This document shows positions 6,208 to 11,831 of a stretch of 11,831 nucleotides of DNA, in pieces. The DNA is from Coriobacteriaceae bacterium. Its GTDB lineage: Bacteria > Actinomycetota > Coriobacteriia > Coriobacteriales > UMGS124. A model generated the notes under the pieces. That model was not told the origin of the DNA and ran no database searches. It was given only the letters and a program-made list of their open reading frames with translations. The stretch lies in NCBI GenBank assembly GCA_019420325.1, contig JAHZHK010000087.1, positions 1-11,831 of the forward strand, read 5' to 3'. A program made the position numbers and the translations under genes. The stretch's first letter is position 1; each line of letters starts with the position of its first letter.

Positions 6208-7893
6208 CTACTCGCGCACGATGCGAAGGACGTCTTCGCGTGAGGCGACGTCGAGCTTGCGGTAGATGTTGTGGATGTGCGTACGCACCGTGTTGGGCGA
6301 AATGACCAGCTCTTCGCCGATGTACACGCCGTTGTGGCCGTGAGCGAGAAAACCCAGGACCTCGCGTTCGCGAACGGTAAGACCGTAGGTGCGGGCAAGC
6401 TCGTCACAGCGAGCTTCAAGACTCGCCTCGCCGAGCAAGACGTCGCTCGCATCGGGGGCAGGGGCATCCTCCAAGACAGACACCGTCCTGAAGGCGGCGA
6501 GGCCCGCGTCTCGACCATACCCGAGGTCTGCCGCACCCACGAACGCCTCGCGGTCGGCCCGCAGGCCACGCCACAGGGCGTATACCACCATCCCGGCAGC
6601 ATACAAGCCGCTTGTCACCACGATAAGCGTGCGCACCTGGGCCGGGTCGGCGCCGATGTTGGCACATTCGACCTGGGTGAAGACGGTCACAAAGCAGAAG
6701 AGCGCGACACCCACACATACGACGAGGTCGCTGGGGTACTCGGCAGCATGGGCCATGCCCACCAAGGTGGACAGGGTCAAAAGCGCAGCCGCCGTGTACA
6801 GCACAAGCACAAAGGTGAGCTCAAACGGTGACCCGGCCAAAAGCGACTCGCTGAAGTAGTTGAACACGAGCATCGCAACCGAAAGCACGGGGATAAGGCC
6901 GCGATACACCGCCCTCAGAAGCGGGGTGGACGCCGGAAGCAACATGCAGGCGAGCAGCAGCAGGGCAACAACCACCTGGATGACGACGTACTCGGAGTAA
7001 TTCTCGAAGAAAAGTTCCCCGCGCACCGCCATGAGCATGGCGAATAGAGCAAGCCCTACCCCGGGGACGAAGGTCATCTCTAGAAAACTACGCAGGCGAC
7101 CTGGAACGGGAGCTGAGCCACGGACCCGCTCAGACATCGGGGGTTTGGAGACAGAAGCGCCCTGGACCTGATCGTCATACACGTCCCGGGCCTGGCCGTC
7201 ATGCATGCCATCGGTCTGGCCGCCATGCATCCCTTGGGCCTGGTCGTTATGCCTGTCCCGCGCTTTTTTTCCATACTCCCCTGCCTCGACGGTAGGCGCG
7301 CCCGACTTCGCCCATGCATCGCCAAACGGCGCAAAGACAAACGGCAGAGCCGCGCAGGCAAGCGTACAGAGCACGAACAGCGCCACGGCGGCTGCCTCAC
7401 CCACATGAAGCTGGGCCCAACCCACAAGCGCCGCGAGCACAGCAGAAGCCGCGATGACACCGGTGGCCTGACGCAGGTTATAGCGAGCCAGGATGCGCCC
7501 CCAAGCAAGCAGCTCCCCCAGGCATCCAGCACCAACGCAGATGCCCACCGGCAAAAATGTCCACTCGGGCCACGCGCCGCCCAGGGCCATCGCGCAAAAG
7601 GACGCGTTGCCCGCCACAAACGCGAACGCAAAGAGCACACGCACGACCACATGACTCAAAACCCTTCTCAGCCCCAGGCCCACCACGAGCGTCCCCGCAA
7701 CGCCAGCAAGAACCCCCGAGCGAAGGGCATATCCCAGAATGCCAACGAAGTCAGGCAGGTTCGCAAAGCGCTGAAAAGGCATGGCAGCGGCAGAATAGAG
7801 GAGCAGCGTCGCGAGCAGGCAGGCAAAACCCGCCACCGAAACGGCGTCGACCCAACCCATGCGACCCATTGTCGTTTTGTTCCCCGCGATCAC
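6208..7893 (-). CDS. Membrane-bound LuxR-family transcriptional regulator (about 12 TM segments)
   Basis: The 561-residue product has two blocks of about six hydrophobic segments each (roughly residues 15-188 and 272-442), a hydrophilic loop between them (190-270), a linker, and a C-terminal LuxR/FixJ-type helix-turn-helix (499-561: LTVREREVLGFLAHG, then SPNTVRTHIHNIYRKL). This architecture is common in Coriobacteriia, where such regulators often sit beside a reductase gene and are thought to sense a small molecule through the membrane part and bind DNA directly. No receiver domain is present, so phosphorelay control is unlikely. The start is GTG at 7893 with a G-rich site (rc AGGGGGGG at 7903-7910) 9 nt upstream; ATG codons at residues 9 and 12 are alternatives. 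It is divergent from the flavoprotein and convergent with the SUOX operon, so either may be its target. The middle loop contains a 24-bp tandem repeat. Confidence 0.9.
   Translation of the reverse strand: MIAGNKTTMGRMGWVDAVSVAGFACLLATLLLYSAAAMPFQRFANLPDFVGILGYALRSGVLAGVAGTLVVGLGLRRVLSHVVVRVLFAFAFVAGNASFCAMALGGAWPEWTFLPVGICVGAGCLGELLAWGRILARYNLRQATGVIAASAVLAALVGWAQLHVGEAAAVALFVLCTLACAALPFVFAPFGDAWAKSGAPTVEAGEYGKKARDRHNDQAQGMHGGQTDGMHDGQARDVYDDQVQGASVSKPPMSERVRGSAPVPGRLRSFLEMTFVPGVGLALFAMLMAVRGELFFENYSEYVVIQVVVALLLLACMLLPASTPLLRAVYRGLIPVLSVAMLVFNYFSESLLAGSPFELTFVLVLYTAAALLTLSTLVGMAHAAEYPSDLVVCVGVALFCFVTVFTQVECANIGADPAQVRTLIVVTSGLYAAGMVVYALWRGLRADREAFVGAADLGYGRDAGLAAFRTVSVLEDAPAPDASDVLLGEASLEARCDELARTYGLTVREREVLGFLAHGHNGVYIGEELVISPNTVRTHIHNIYRKLDVASREDVLRIVRE
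7167..7262 (-). repeat. In-frame 24-bp tandem repeat within the LuxR gene
   Basis: Four degenerate 24-bp units (7167-7190, 7191-7214, 7215-7238, 7239-7262) encode four 8-residue units in the loop at about residues 211-245, each close to G-M-H-D-G-Q-A-D (for example GMHGGQTD, GMHDGQAR, DVYDDQVQ). Because the unit is a multiple of three, copy number can change without a frameshift. Confidence 0.8.
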
Positions 7894-7956
7894 CCCAGTA
7901 CGCCCCCCCTATGACAAAGCGACTCTTGACAAGGCCGCTGAGCTGGAAGTTTGACC

Positions 7957-7989
7957 GTCTAAACGCCCTCTAAACGCCATCTCAACGTT
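7957..7989. promoter_or_regulatory. Three 11-bp-phased direct repeats in the divergent promoter region
   Basis: GTCTAAACGCC (7957-7967), CTCTAAACGCC (7968-7978) and ATCTCAACGTT (7979-7989) stand head to tail at exactly one DNA helical turn. The first two share a 10-bp core; the third is degenerate. They lie in the 213-bp gap between the divergent regulator and flavoprotein genes, an obvious place for a regulator array. A related core, GCCTAAACGAC, recurs at 8030-8040. Confidence 0.65.
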
Positions 7990-8017
7990 TTGTCTGATTC
8001 AGTTTACACCACGCGAT

Positions 8018-8040
8018 GCCTAAGGTTTTGCCTAAACGAC
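8018..8040 (+). promoter_or_regulatory. Second pair of CCTAA direct repeats before the flavoprotein
   Basis: GCCTAA occurs at 8018-8023 and again at 8030-8035, 12 bp apart; the second copy continues as GCCTAAACGAC, matching the core of the upstream array. A small CTGGC/GCCAG hairpin follows at 8050-8064. I find no convincing -35/-10 pair here. Confidence 0.35.
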
Positions 8041-8092
8041 AGGAGAAGGCTGGCAAGGGGCCAGTCGCACTGTCGCAACGAGCCGTCCCGAA

Positions 8093-8099
8093 GAAAGGA
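8093..8099 (+). promoter_or_regulatory. Ribosome binding site of the flavoprotein gene
   Basis: GAAAGGA lies 7 nt before the ATG at 8107. It favours this start over an in-frame TTG at 7990, which would put 39 non-homologous residues ahead of the twin-arginine signal. Confidence 0.75.
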
Positions 8100-8106
8100 T
8101 GTTCTC

Positions 8107-10053
8107 ATGAGCAAGACCGTTTCGCGTCGCGCCTTCCTGACCAGCGCTGCAACGGCAACTGCGGGCATCGCCGCAGCCTCCGCCTTTGCAAGCTCCGCCC
8201 TCGCCGCAGGCCCTGGCGGCCCTGGCGGCCCCGCTCGCGAGGTCGTCTACGCCAGCGCTGAGACCACCGACGACGGTCGCGTCAAGGGCTACTGCGGCCC
8301 TGGCGATTGGCTGGGCACCAAGCCCGAAATCGCCGACGACCAGATCACCCAGACCTACGACGTCGACGTTGTCGTGCTGGGCGGCGGCCACGCCGGCCTC
8401 ATGGCCACGCTCGGCGCCGTTGACGAGGGCTGCACCGTGGCCACCGTCGAGCAGCAACCCTGGAGCGCCTTCGTGGACCTCGACGGCACCGGCGCGAACA
8501 TGGGCGGCTGGTACGGCGAGGACATCGGTCACGTCAACTCGCAGTTCCTCATCGACCGCGGCTTTGGTCCCTACAACACCGGCGAGATTGTAAGCGAGTT
8601 CTGCAAGCGCGCCGCGGGCCGCGTGAACCCCGACATCATCAAGGCGTTCGTGCAGAACTCCGGCCCCATGTTCGACCGCTACAAGGAGGTCTACGACTCC
8701 TACGAGGAGGAGCGCAAGGCCAACGACTCCAACGTGCATCTCACCGGCACGCTCGTGGTAATCGACGGCGAGCCCGTGGCCGACGAGGGCGACTTCGACA
8801 TGTCCAACATGTTCGACTACCCGCTGTGCAACACGCAGGCCGCCTGGTCGGGCGCCAACATCGAGTACCCCATCGAGTGCGGCGGCTACAAGACCTGGCC
8901 CTGCAACGCCCAGTTCTACGGCTACCACGGCAACGACATCGAGTTCGTGCACAAGTACATCAAGCAGTACACCGAGGAGAACGGCGCCACCTGGTACTTC
9001 GAGCACACCGGTGTCGAGCTCGTGCAGAACGAGGCCGGCGACGTGACGGGCCTTATCGCCACCGATGCCGACGGCAACTATGTGCAGTTCAACGCCGCCA
9101 AGGGCGTCATCCTGTGCGCCGGCGACTACATCGGCGACCCCAAGATGTGCTGGGCCCTGCTGAACGAGGGCATGGAGTGGGGCGAGCGCTCCGGTGCCAC
9201 CTCCGAGGACTGGGCGAGCGCCGGCTCGCGCTCCGGTGCCGGCCACAAGATGGGCATCTGGGCTGGCGGCATGATCGAGCCGACCCCCCGTGGCTGGATG
9301 GCCATCGGCGGCGGCGCAAGCGGCCCCTGGGGCACCTGCCCGCTGCTCACGCTCAACTCCGAGGGCAAGCGTTTCTGCAACGAGGGCGCCATCGCCCAGC
9401 TGCAGGCCGTCTGTCTGCGCCAGCCGGCCGGTCTGTCCTGCTACGTGACCGACGCCAACTGGAAGCAGACCGTGGGTTCGGCTCCCCTCGATCACGGCGC
9501 GCCCAACTTCGGCATGGACGACTACATGGTTCAGCTCGAGGCAGGCATGAACGCCGTTGAGGTGGGCAACCCCGAGGGCGGCTTCGTCGTCGGCGCCAAC
9601 CTCGCCGAGCGCAAGATGATGGGCGGCACGGTGTACGCTGCCAACACGCTCGAGGAGCTGGCCGACATGCTCGGCTACGAAGGCGACGCCAAGCAGAACT
9701 TCCTCGACAGCATCGCTCACTACAACGAGCTGTGCGCCTCTGAGGACGGCGACACCGACTACGGCAAGGACAAGGCCTACATGGTGCCGATCGACACCCC
9801 GCCCTTCTACGGTGGCACGAGCAGCACCTCCCACAGCACCAGCCCCATGATGGTCACGATGAGCGGCCTCATGACCGACGCTGCCCAGAACGTCCTCAAG
9901 ACCGACTGGACGAAGATCAAGGGCTTGTACGCCGCTGGCAACTGCCTGGGCGGCCGCTACGGCTTCGGCTACTCCACGCCCTTCGCCGGCAACTCGGTGG
10001 GCATGGCGATGACGCACGGTTGGCTCGCCGGCCACACCGTCGGCCAGCTGTAA
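8107..10053 (+). CDS. Tat-exported FAD-dependent oxidoreductase (FAD_binding_2, fumarate-reductase-like)
   Basis: The 648-residue protein begins with a clear Tat signal (VSRRAFLT at residues 5-12, hydrophobic stretch, ALAA near 31-34) and a glycine/proline linker. FAD-binding elements follow: VVVLGGGHAGLMA (88-100), a ribose-binding Glu at 115, and the C-terminal GLYAAGN (606-612). The family is that of soluble fumarate, urocanate and ketosteroid-type reductases, which act outside the membrane with a bound FAD. Catalytic residues of fumarate reductases look substituted: HHTMGG is MVTMSG (582-587), the TTRD segment after RF.NE is GAIAQ (427-431), and the HGANRLGG region reads YGFGYSTPFAGN. Fumarate is therefore an unlikely substrate; another reducible small molecule is inferred. 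There is no FMN-binding domain and no heme motif, so electrons must come from a separate partner not seen nearby. The divergent LuxR gene is its probable regulator. Confidence 0.9.
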   Translation: MSKTVSRRAFLTSAATATAGIAAASAFASSALAAGPGGPGGPAREVVYASAETTDDGRVKGYCGPGDWLGTKPEIADDQITQTYDVDVVVLGGGHAGLMATLGAVDEGCTVATVEQQPWSAFVDLDGTGANMGGWYGEDIGHVNSQFLIDRGFGPYNTGEIVSEFCKRAAGRVNPDIIKAFVQNSGPMFDRYKEVYDSYEEERKANDSNVHLTGTLVVIDGEPVADEGDFDMSNMFDYPLCNTQAAWSGANIEYPIECGGYKTWPCNAQFYGYHGNDIEFVHKYIKQYTEENGATWYFEHTGVELVQNEAGDVTGLIATDADGNYVQFNAAKGVILCAGDYIGDPKMCWALLNEGMEWGERSGATSEDWASAGSRSGAGHKMGIWAGGMIEPTPRGWMAIGGGASGPWGTCPLLTLNSEGKRFCNEGAIAQLQAVCLRQPAGLSCYVTDANWKQTVGSAPLDHGAPNFGMDDYMVQLEAGMNAVEVGNPEGGFVVGANLAERKMMGGTVYAANTLEELADMLGYEGDAKQNFLDSIAHYNELCASEDGDTDYGKDKAYMVPIDTPPFYGGTSSTSHSTSPMMVTMSGLMTDAAQNVLKTDWTKIKGLYAAGNCLGGRYGFGYSTPFAGNSVGMAMTHGWLAGHTVGQL

Positions 10054-10059
10054 AATGAT

Positions 10060-10085
10060 GCGGAACCTCGTCCGCTGCGTTCCGC
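10060..10085. repeat. 26-bp structured repeat, copy 1
   Basis: This copy matches copy 2 (10204-10229) at 24 of 26 positions. Its ends are self-complementary (GCGGAAC 10060-10066 with GTTCCGC 10079-10085), so each copy can form a small hairpin, as in REP-type elements. It starts 6 bases after the flavoprotein stop. Confidence 0.7.
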
Positions 10086-10111
10086 GGGGCTCGTCGCAAA
10101 GGGCGCTCCGT

Positions 10112-10172
10112 GTCGGGAGGCTAGAGTACTCCAGTAGGCCAAAGGCCCGCACCGCGCACGTCGCCTCCCGAC
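10112..10172. repeat. Inverted repeat in the spacer after the flavoprotein
   Basis: GTCGGGAGGC (10112-10121) and GCCTCCCGAC (10163-10172) are perfect 10-bp complements around 41 nt. Outside them, CTCGTCCGC (10067-10075) complements GCGGACGAG (10178-10186), so the whole segment can fold as nested stems. Confidence 0.65.
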
Positions 10173-10203
10173 GCCTTGCGGACGAGAACCCGCGTTTGTA
10201 AGG

Positions 10204-10229
10204 GCGGAGCCTCGTTCGCTGCGTTCCGC
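10204..10229. repeat. 26-bp structured repeat, copy 2
   Basis: This is the second copy of the repeat at 10060-10085 with two substitutions, one of which changes an outer-stem pair into G-T. It lies 23 bases before the terminator stem. Confidence 0.7.
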
Positions 10230-10252
10230 ACCACTAAGCTGATGTACGATTT

Positions 10253-10294
10253 GGCCCCGCCCGCGCGGCTTTGGCGGGCGGGGCCTCTTTTCTT
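10253..10294 (+). terminator. Intrinsic terminator just upstream of the HemW-like gene
   Basis: A perfect 12-bp stem (GGCCCCGCCCGC 10253-10264 with GCGGGCGGGGCC 10274-10285) has a 9-nt loop and the T-rich tail TCTTTTCTT (10286-10294). It may end the flavoprotein transcript. It also stands only about 30 nt before the next ATG, so it could act as an attenuator for that gene. Confidence 0.85.
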
Positions 10295-10323
10295 GATTGC
10301 CTCGTTCTGATTGGATGCACACC

Positions 10324-11397
10324 ATGGACGCACGCACCACACCGGCCATCGACAAACTTGTCGTCGACGTGGCGTTTCCTTTCACGCTGTCCACGCCCGC
10401 GTACGGTCCCAGTCGCCCGTTCATGGGCAACCATGCCGCGAAGGCCGCCTATGTGGACGCGCTGGAGACCGAGCTCGCCTCCCTCGACGACGAAGTGCGG
10501 GCGCAGCCTGTGTCTGCGGTACGTCTCTCGGGCGGAGCAAGCATCATGAGCGCCGACAAGGTATGCCACCTGGTGCGACAGATTAAAAAAACGCTCACCA
10601 TGGTACCGGGAGCGGAAATTTCCATCGACGTGGAGCCGCTGACCGTGTGCACGCCCAGCCTTACCGACTGGACGAGTTGCGGCATCACGCGCGTCAACCT
10701 TGCGGCCTTGTCCTGCGATGACGCCGAACTTAGCGCACTTGGCGCTCACCACACCCGCGAGCAGCTTCAAAATGCGCTGCTCTTCCTTGAAAAGTTTCAC
10801 ATGGCTAATGTGAACTTCGAGGTGTTATACGGCGCCCCGGGGCAGACAGAGGCGAGCTGGAAGCGCACGCTTCTCACCCTGGCTGGCGTCGACGCGCCCC
10901 ACATCAGCGCGAGACCCCTGGTAGACGCCGCAAGCGACACCGCCTGGACCGAGCAGGCCAGCGAGGCAAGTGCAACGCAAGAGGGTATCCCCGCTCCTGC
11001 TGCCCCCCTGCCCTCACCCGAAACCCGACGTGCCCTCTATGAGCAGGCACAACGTATTCTCAGCGAGCGAGGCTATACCGAGGTTGCACCTGGCGACTTT
11101 GCCAAGTCGGGACTCGCTCCGGCGTCGGGCGTGTTTGGGCCGCTCATGCGCGCAGGCGCCGACGTACTTGGCTTGGGCGCAGGAGCCCGCAGCCGCCTTG
11201 ACGGCTTCCTGTACGAAAACGCCTGCGACTACGACCTATATGTGGCCAAGTCCGCCGACTTCGAGGCGATTGTGCGCAACCCCCTGCGCGAGAACGAGCA
11301 ATCTCTCCGCGCACGCGTCTGCCCGCCCGTCGAAAACCTCACCGCATCCCAACGGTTTGAGTTCCTCGAAACCATAGGGGCAACGCTGGCGCGCTAA
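10324..11397 (+). CDS. HemW/HemN-like protein lacking the radical SAM cluster cysteines
   Basis: The 357-residue product follows the HemW/coproporphyrinogen-oxidase-like radical SAM family along most of its length: SGGAS (69-73) for GGGTP, EISIDVEP (98-105) for the EITIEANP segment, YGAPGQT (169-175) for YGLPGQT, and GLGAGARS (283-290) for GLGPGAHS. The motif PFCxxxCxYC aligns as PFTLSTPAYG (19-28), so all three 4Fe-4S cysteines are replaced (Thr21, Pro25, Gly28) while the surrounding residues remain. A normal radical SAM reaction is therefore not expected. HemW-type proteins act as heme chaperones, so a heme-handling role is possible but unproven. An Ala/Pro/Ser-rich insert covers about 205-242, and the C-terminal HemN_C domain seems short or absent. 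The start is uncertain: ATG 10324 is chosen, with ATG 10315 and TTG 10297 in frame; none has a good ribosome binding site. Confidence 0.75.
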   Translation: MDARTTPAIDKLVVDVAFPFTLSTPAYGPSRPFMGNHAAKAAYVDALETELASLDDEVRAQPVSAVRLSGGASIMSADKVCHLVRQIKKTLTMVPGAEISIDVEPLTVCTPSLTDWTSCGITRVNLAALSCDDAELSALGAHHTREQLQNALLFLEKFHMANVNFEVLYGAPGQTEASWKRTLLTLAGVDAPHISARPLVDAASDTAWTEQASEASATQEGIPAPAAPLPSPETRRALYEQAQRILSERGYTEVAPGDFAKSGLAPASGVFGPLMRAGADVLGLGAGARSRLDGFLYENACDYDLYVAKSADFEAIVRNPLRENEQSLRARVCPPVENLTASQRFEFLETIGATLAR

Positions 11398-11495
11398 ACG
11401 GCACGCCGCGCCCAACCATGCCGCGTGGCCTCGGCGGCGAATGGCGAATTGCGCCCGTCCCCTTGCGTCATCCCTTGAGTGCGCCGACTCATTAA

Positions 11496-11603
11496 TGGCA
11501 GCGAAACGAGTTTCGGTGCGGTGCAGGCGCCCCCGGTGGCAGACAAACGAGTTTCGGTGCAGTTTTGGCGGGCGCATTGGCAGACAAACGAGTTTCGGTG
11601 CAG
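11496..11603. repeat. Three 26-bp direct repeats at an exact 41-bp period
   Basis: Copies start at 11496, 11537 and 11578. Copies 2 and 3 are identical over 26 bp (TGGCAGACAAAC at the left, GTTTCGGTGCAG at the right); copy 1 differs at three or four bases. The 15-bp spacers (11522-11536, 11563-11577) are unrelated. Each copy centres on a dyad close to CGAAAC-GA-GTTTCG, perfect in copy 1. Confidence 0.85.
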
Positions 11604-11677
11604 TCAAAACGCTCCCTGTGACCCCTAGAAGTCTTTTCCAGATGAATCCGAGGCCCTGAACGGGGCATTCGTTATCT

Positions 11678-11701
11678 ATTCTGTTGTTTTAACAACAGAA
11701 T
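11678..11701. promoter_or_regulatory. 24-bp AT-rich palindrome, candidate operator
   Basis: Two perfect 11-bp arms (ATTCTGTTGTT at 11678-11688, AACAACAGAAT at 11691-11701) flank a TT centre. A TATTCT sequence at 11677-11682 could be a -10 element overlapped by it, which would suit a repressor site, but no matching -35 box is clear. It has no T tail beyond three T. Confidence 0.55.
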
Positions 11702-11749
11702 TTCTCTCCGCGCAGAGCCAATCGATGCTCTCGTTCAGAGACCATTACT

Positions 11750-11770
11750 CCGAAACTCGTTTCGCTGCCA
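11750..11770 (-). repeat. Inverted fourth copy of the 26-bp repeat
   Basis: The reverse complement of this segment begins TGGCAGCGAAACGAG and matches the first 21 bases of copy 1 at 11496 exactly. It faces the other three copies, with the palindrome at 11678-11701 between them. Confidence 0.8.
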
Positions 11771-11815
11771 ACGGGTCGGGACCCCGGACAAAATCTCGGA
11801 CCGAAGTAGAGTCCA

Positions 11816-11831
11816 GAGAGGAGTCCGATGT
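11816..11831 (+). promoter_or_regulatory. Candidate ribosome binding site and start codon at the window edge
   Basis: GAGAGGAG (11816-11823) stands 4 nt before an ATG at 11828. A gene may begin here and run off the window, but only one codon is visible, so its identity cannot be judged. Confidence 0.35.

Larger units (their letters stand above)
11398..11831. other. Non-coding right-hand tail with repeats
   Basis: The 434 bases after the HemW-like gene show no protein I recognise. They hold a 41-bp-period tandem repeat, one inverted copy, a 24-bp palindrome, and a candidate gene start at the very end. No T-tailed terminator for the preceding gene is apparent. Confidence 0.6.

Noticed and set aside
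7926..7954. TTGACA at 7926-7931 as the flavoprotein -35 box
   Set aside because: No acceptable -10 hexamer at 16-18 bp; the sequences there are GTTTGA and neighbours.
7990..8106. N-terminal extension of the flavoprotein from TTG 7990
   Set aside because: It would bury the Tat signal 39 residues inside the protein; ATG 8107 has a good ribosome binding site and gives a standard Tat leader.
9187..9198. SGAT sequence (residues 362-365) in the flavoprotein as a covalent FMN attachment motif
   Set aside because: It lies inside the flavoprotein domain without the surrounding FMN_bind fold or the usual preceding Asp; chance match.
8032..10152. A 706-residue minus-strand open frame under the flavoprotein
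   Set aside because: Antisense to a clear Tat flavoprotein; composition is that of a codon-mirror artefact.
11496..11603. CRISPR array
   Set aside because: Repeats of 26 bp are plausible, but the spacers are only 15 bp, there are just three units, and no cas genes are present.
11236..11607. A 123-residue minus-strand open frame over the tail repeats
   Set aside because: It overlaps the end of the HemW-like gene antisense and merely translates the 26-bp repeats.

Overview
This GC-rich window most likely comes from an anaerobic gut actinobacterium of the class Coriobacteriia, probably the Eggerthellaceae (Eggerthella, Slackia, Gordonibacter or Denitrobacterium-like). The argument is the gene content: a Tat-exported FAD_binding_2 flavoprotein next to a divergent regulator that joins a polytopic membrane domain to a LuxR helix-turn-helix, plus exported multiheme and molybdopterin-fold oxidoreductases. 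This combination is characteristic of that family, where such proteins serve anaerobic respiration. The genus is not determinable from the window.

Layout, left to right. (1) 2-1084: the 3' part of an AAA ATPase of the DUF234 type, cut by the window edge. (2) 1392-2873: a DUF1846 (UPF0371) protein, apparently monocistronic, closed by a strong intrinsic terminator. (3) 3346-6013: a two-gene operon. The first gene fuses a three-heme cytochrome c domain to a sulfite-oxidase-fold (SUOX) domain and its Ig-like dimerisation domain. The second is a heme-free SUOX-fold paralogue starting one base after the first stop. It has its own promoter and a leader of about 170 nt. (4) 6014-6207: three successive hairpins, the last a 15-bp perfect stem between convergent genes. 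(5) 6208-7893 (minus): the membrane LuxR regulator, with an in-frame 24-bp minisatellite. (6) 7894-8106: a divergent control region with three direct repeats spaced exactly 11 bp. (7) 8107-10053: the Tat flavoprotein. (8) 10054-10296: a highly structured spacer with a 26-bp repeat pair and an intrinsic terminator only about 30 nt before the next start. (9) 10324-11397: a HemW/HemN-like protein in which all three cluster-binding cysteines of the radical SAM motif are replaced. (10) 11398-11831: a non-coding tail with a 41-bp-period tandem repeat, an inverted copy of it, a long palindrome, and a possible new gene start at the last bases.

How the genes may work together: the regulator lies between two exported redox modules and is divergent from the flavoprotein, so it is the obvious candidate regulator of the flavoprotein and perhaps of the SUOX operon. 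The flavoprotein keeps the FAD fold but lacks the fumarate-reductase catalytic residues, so it probably acts on another electron acceptor. The most unusual elements are the triheme-SUOX fusion with its heme-free partner, both with Sec-like rather than Tat-like signals, and the cluster-less HemW-like protein. All functional links between modules are inference from position.
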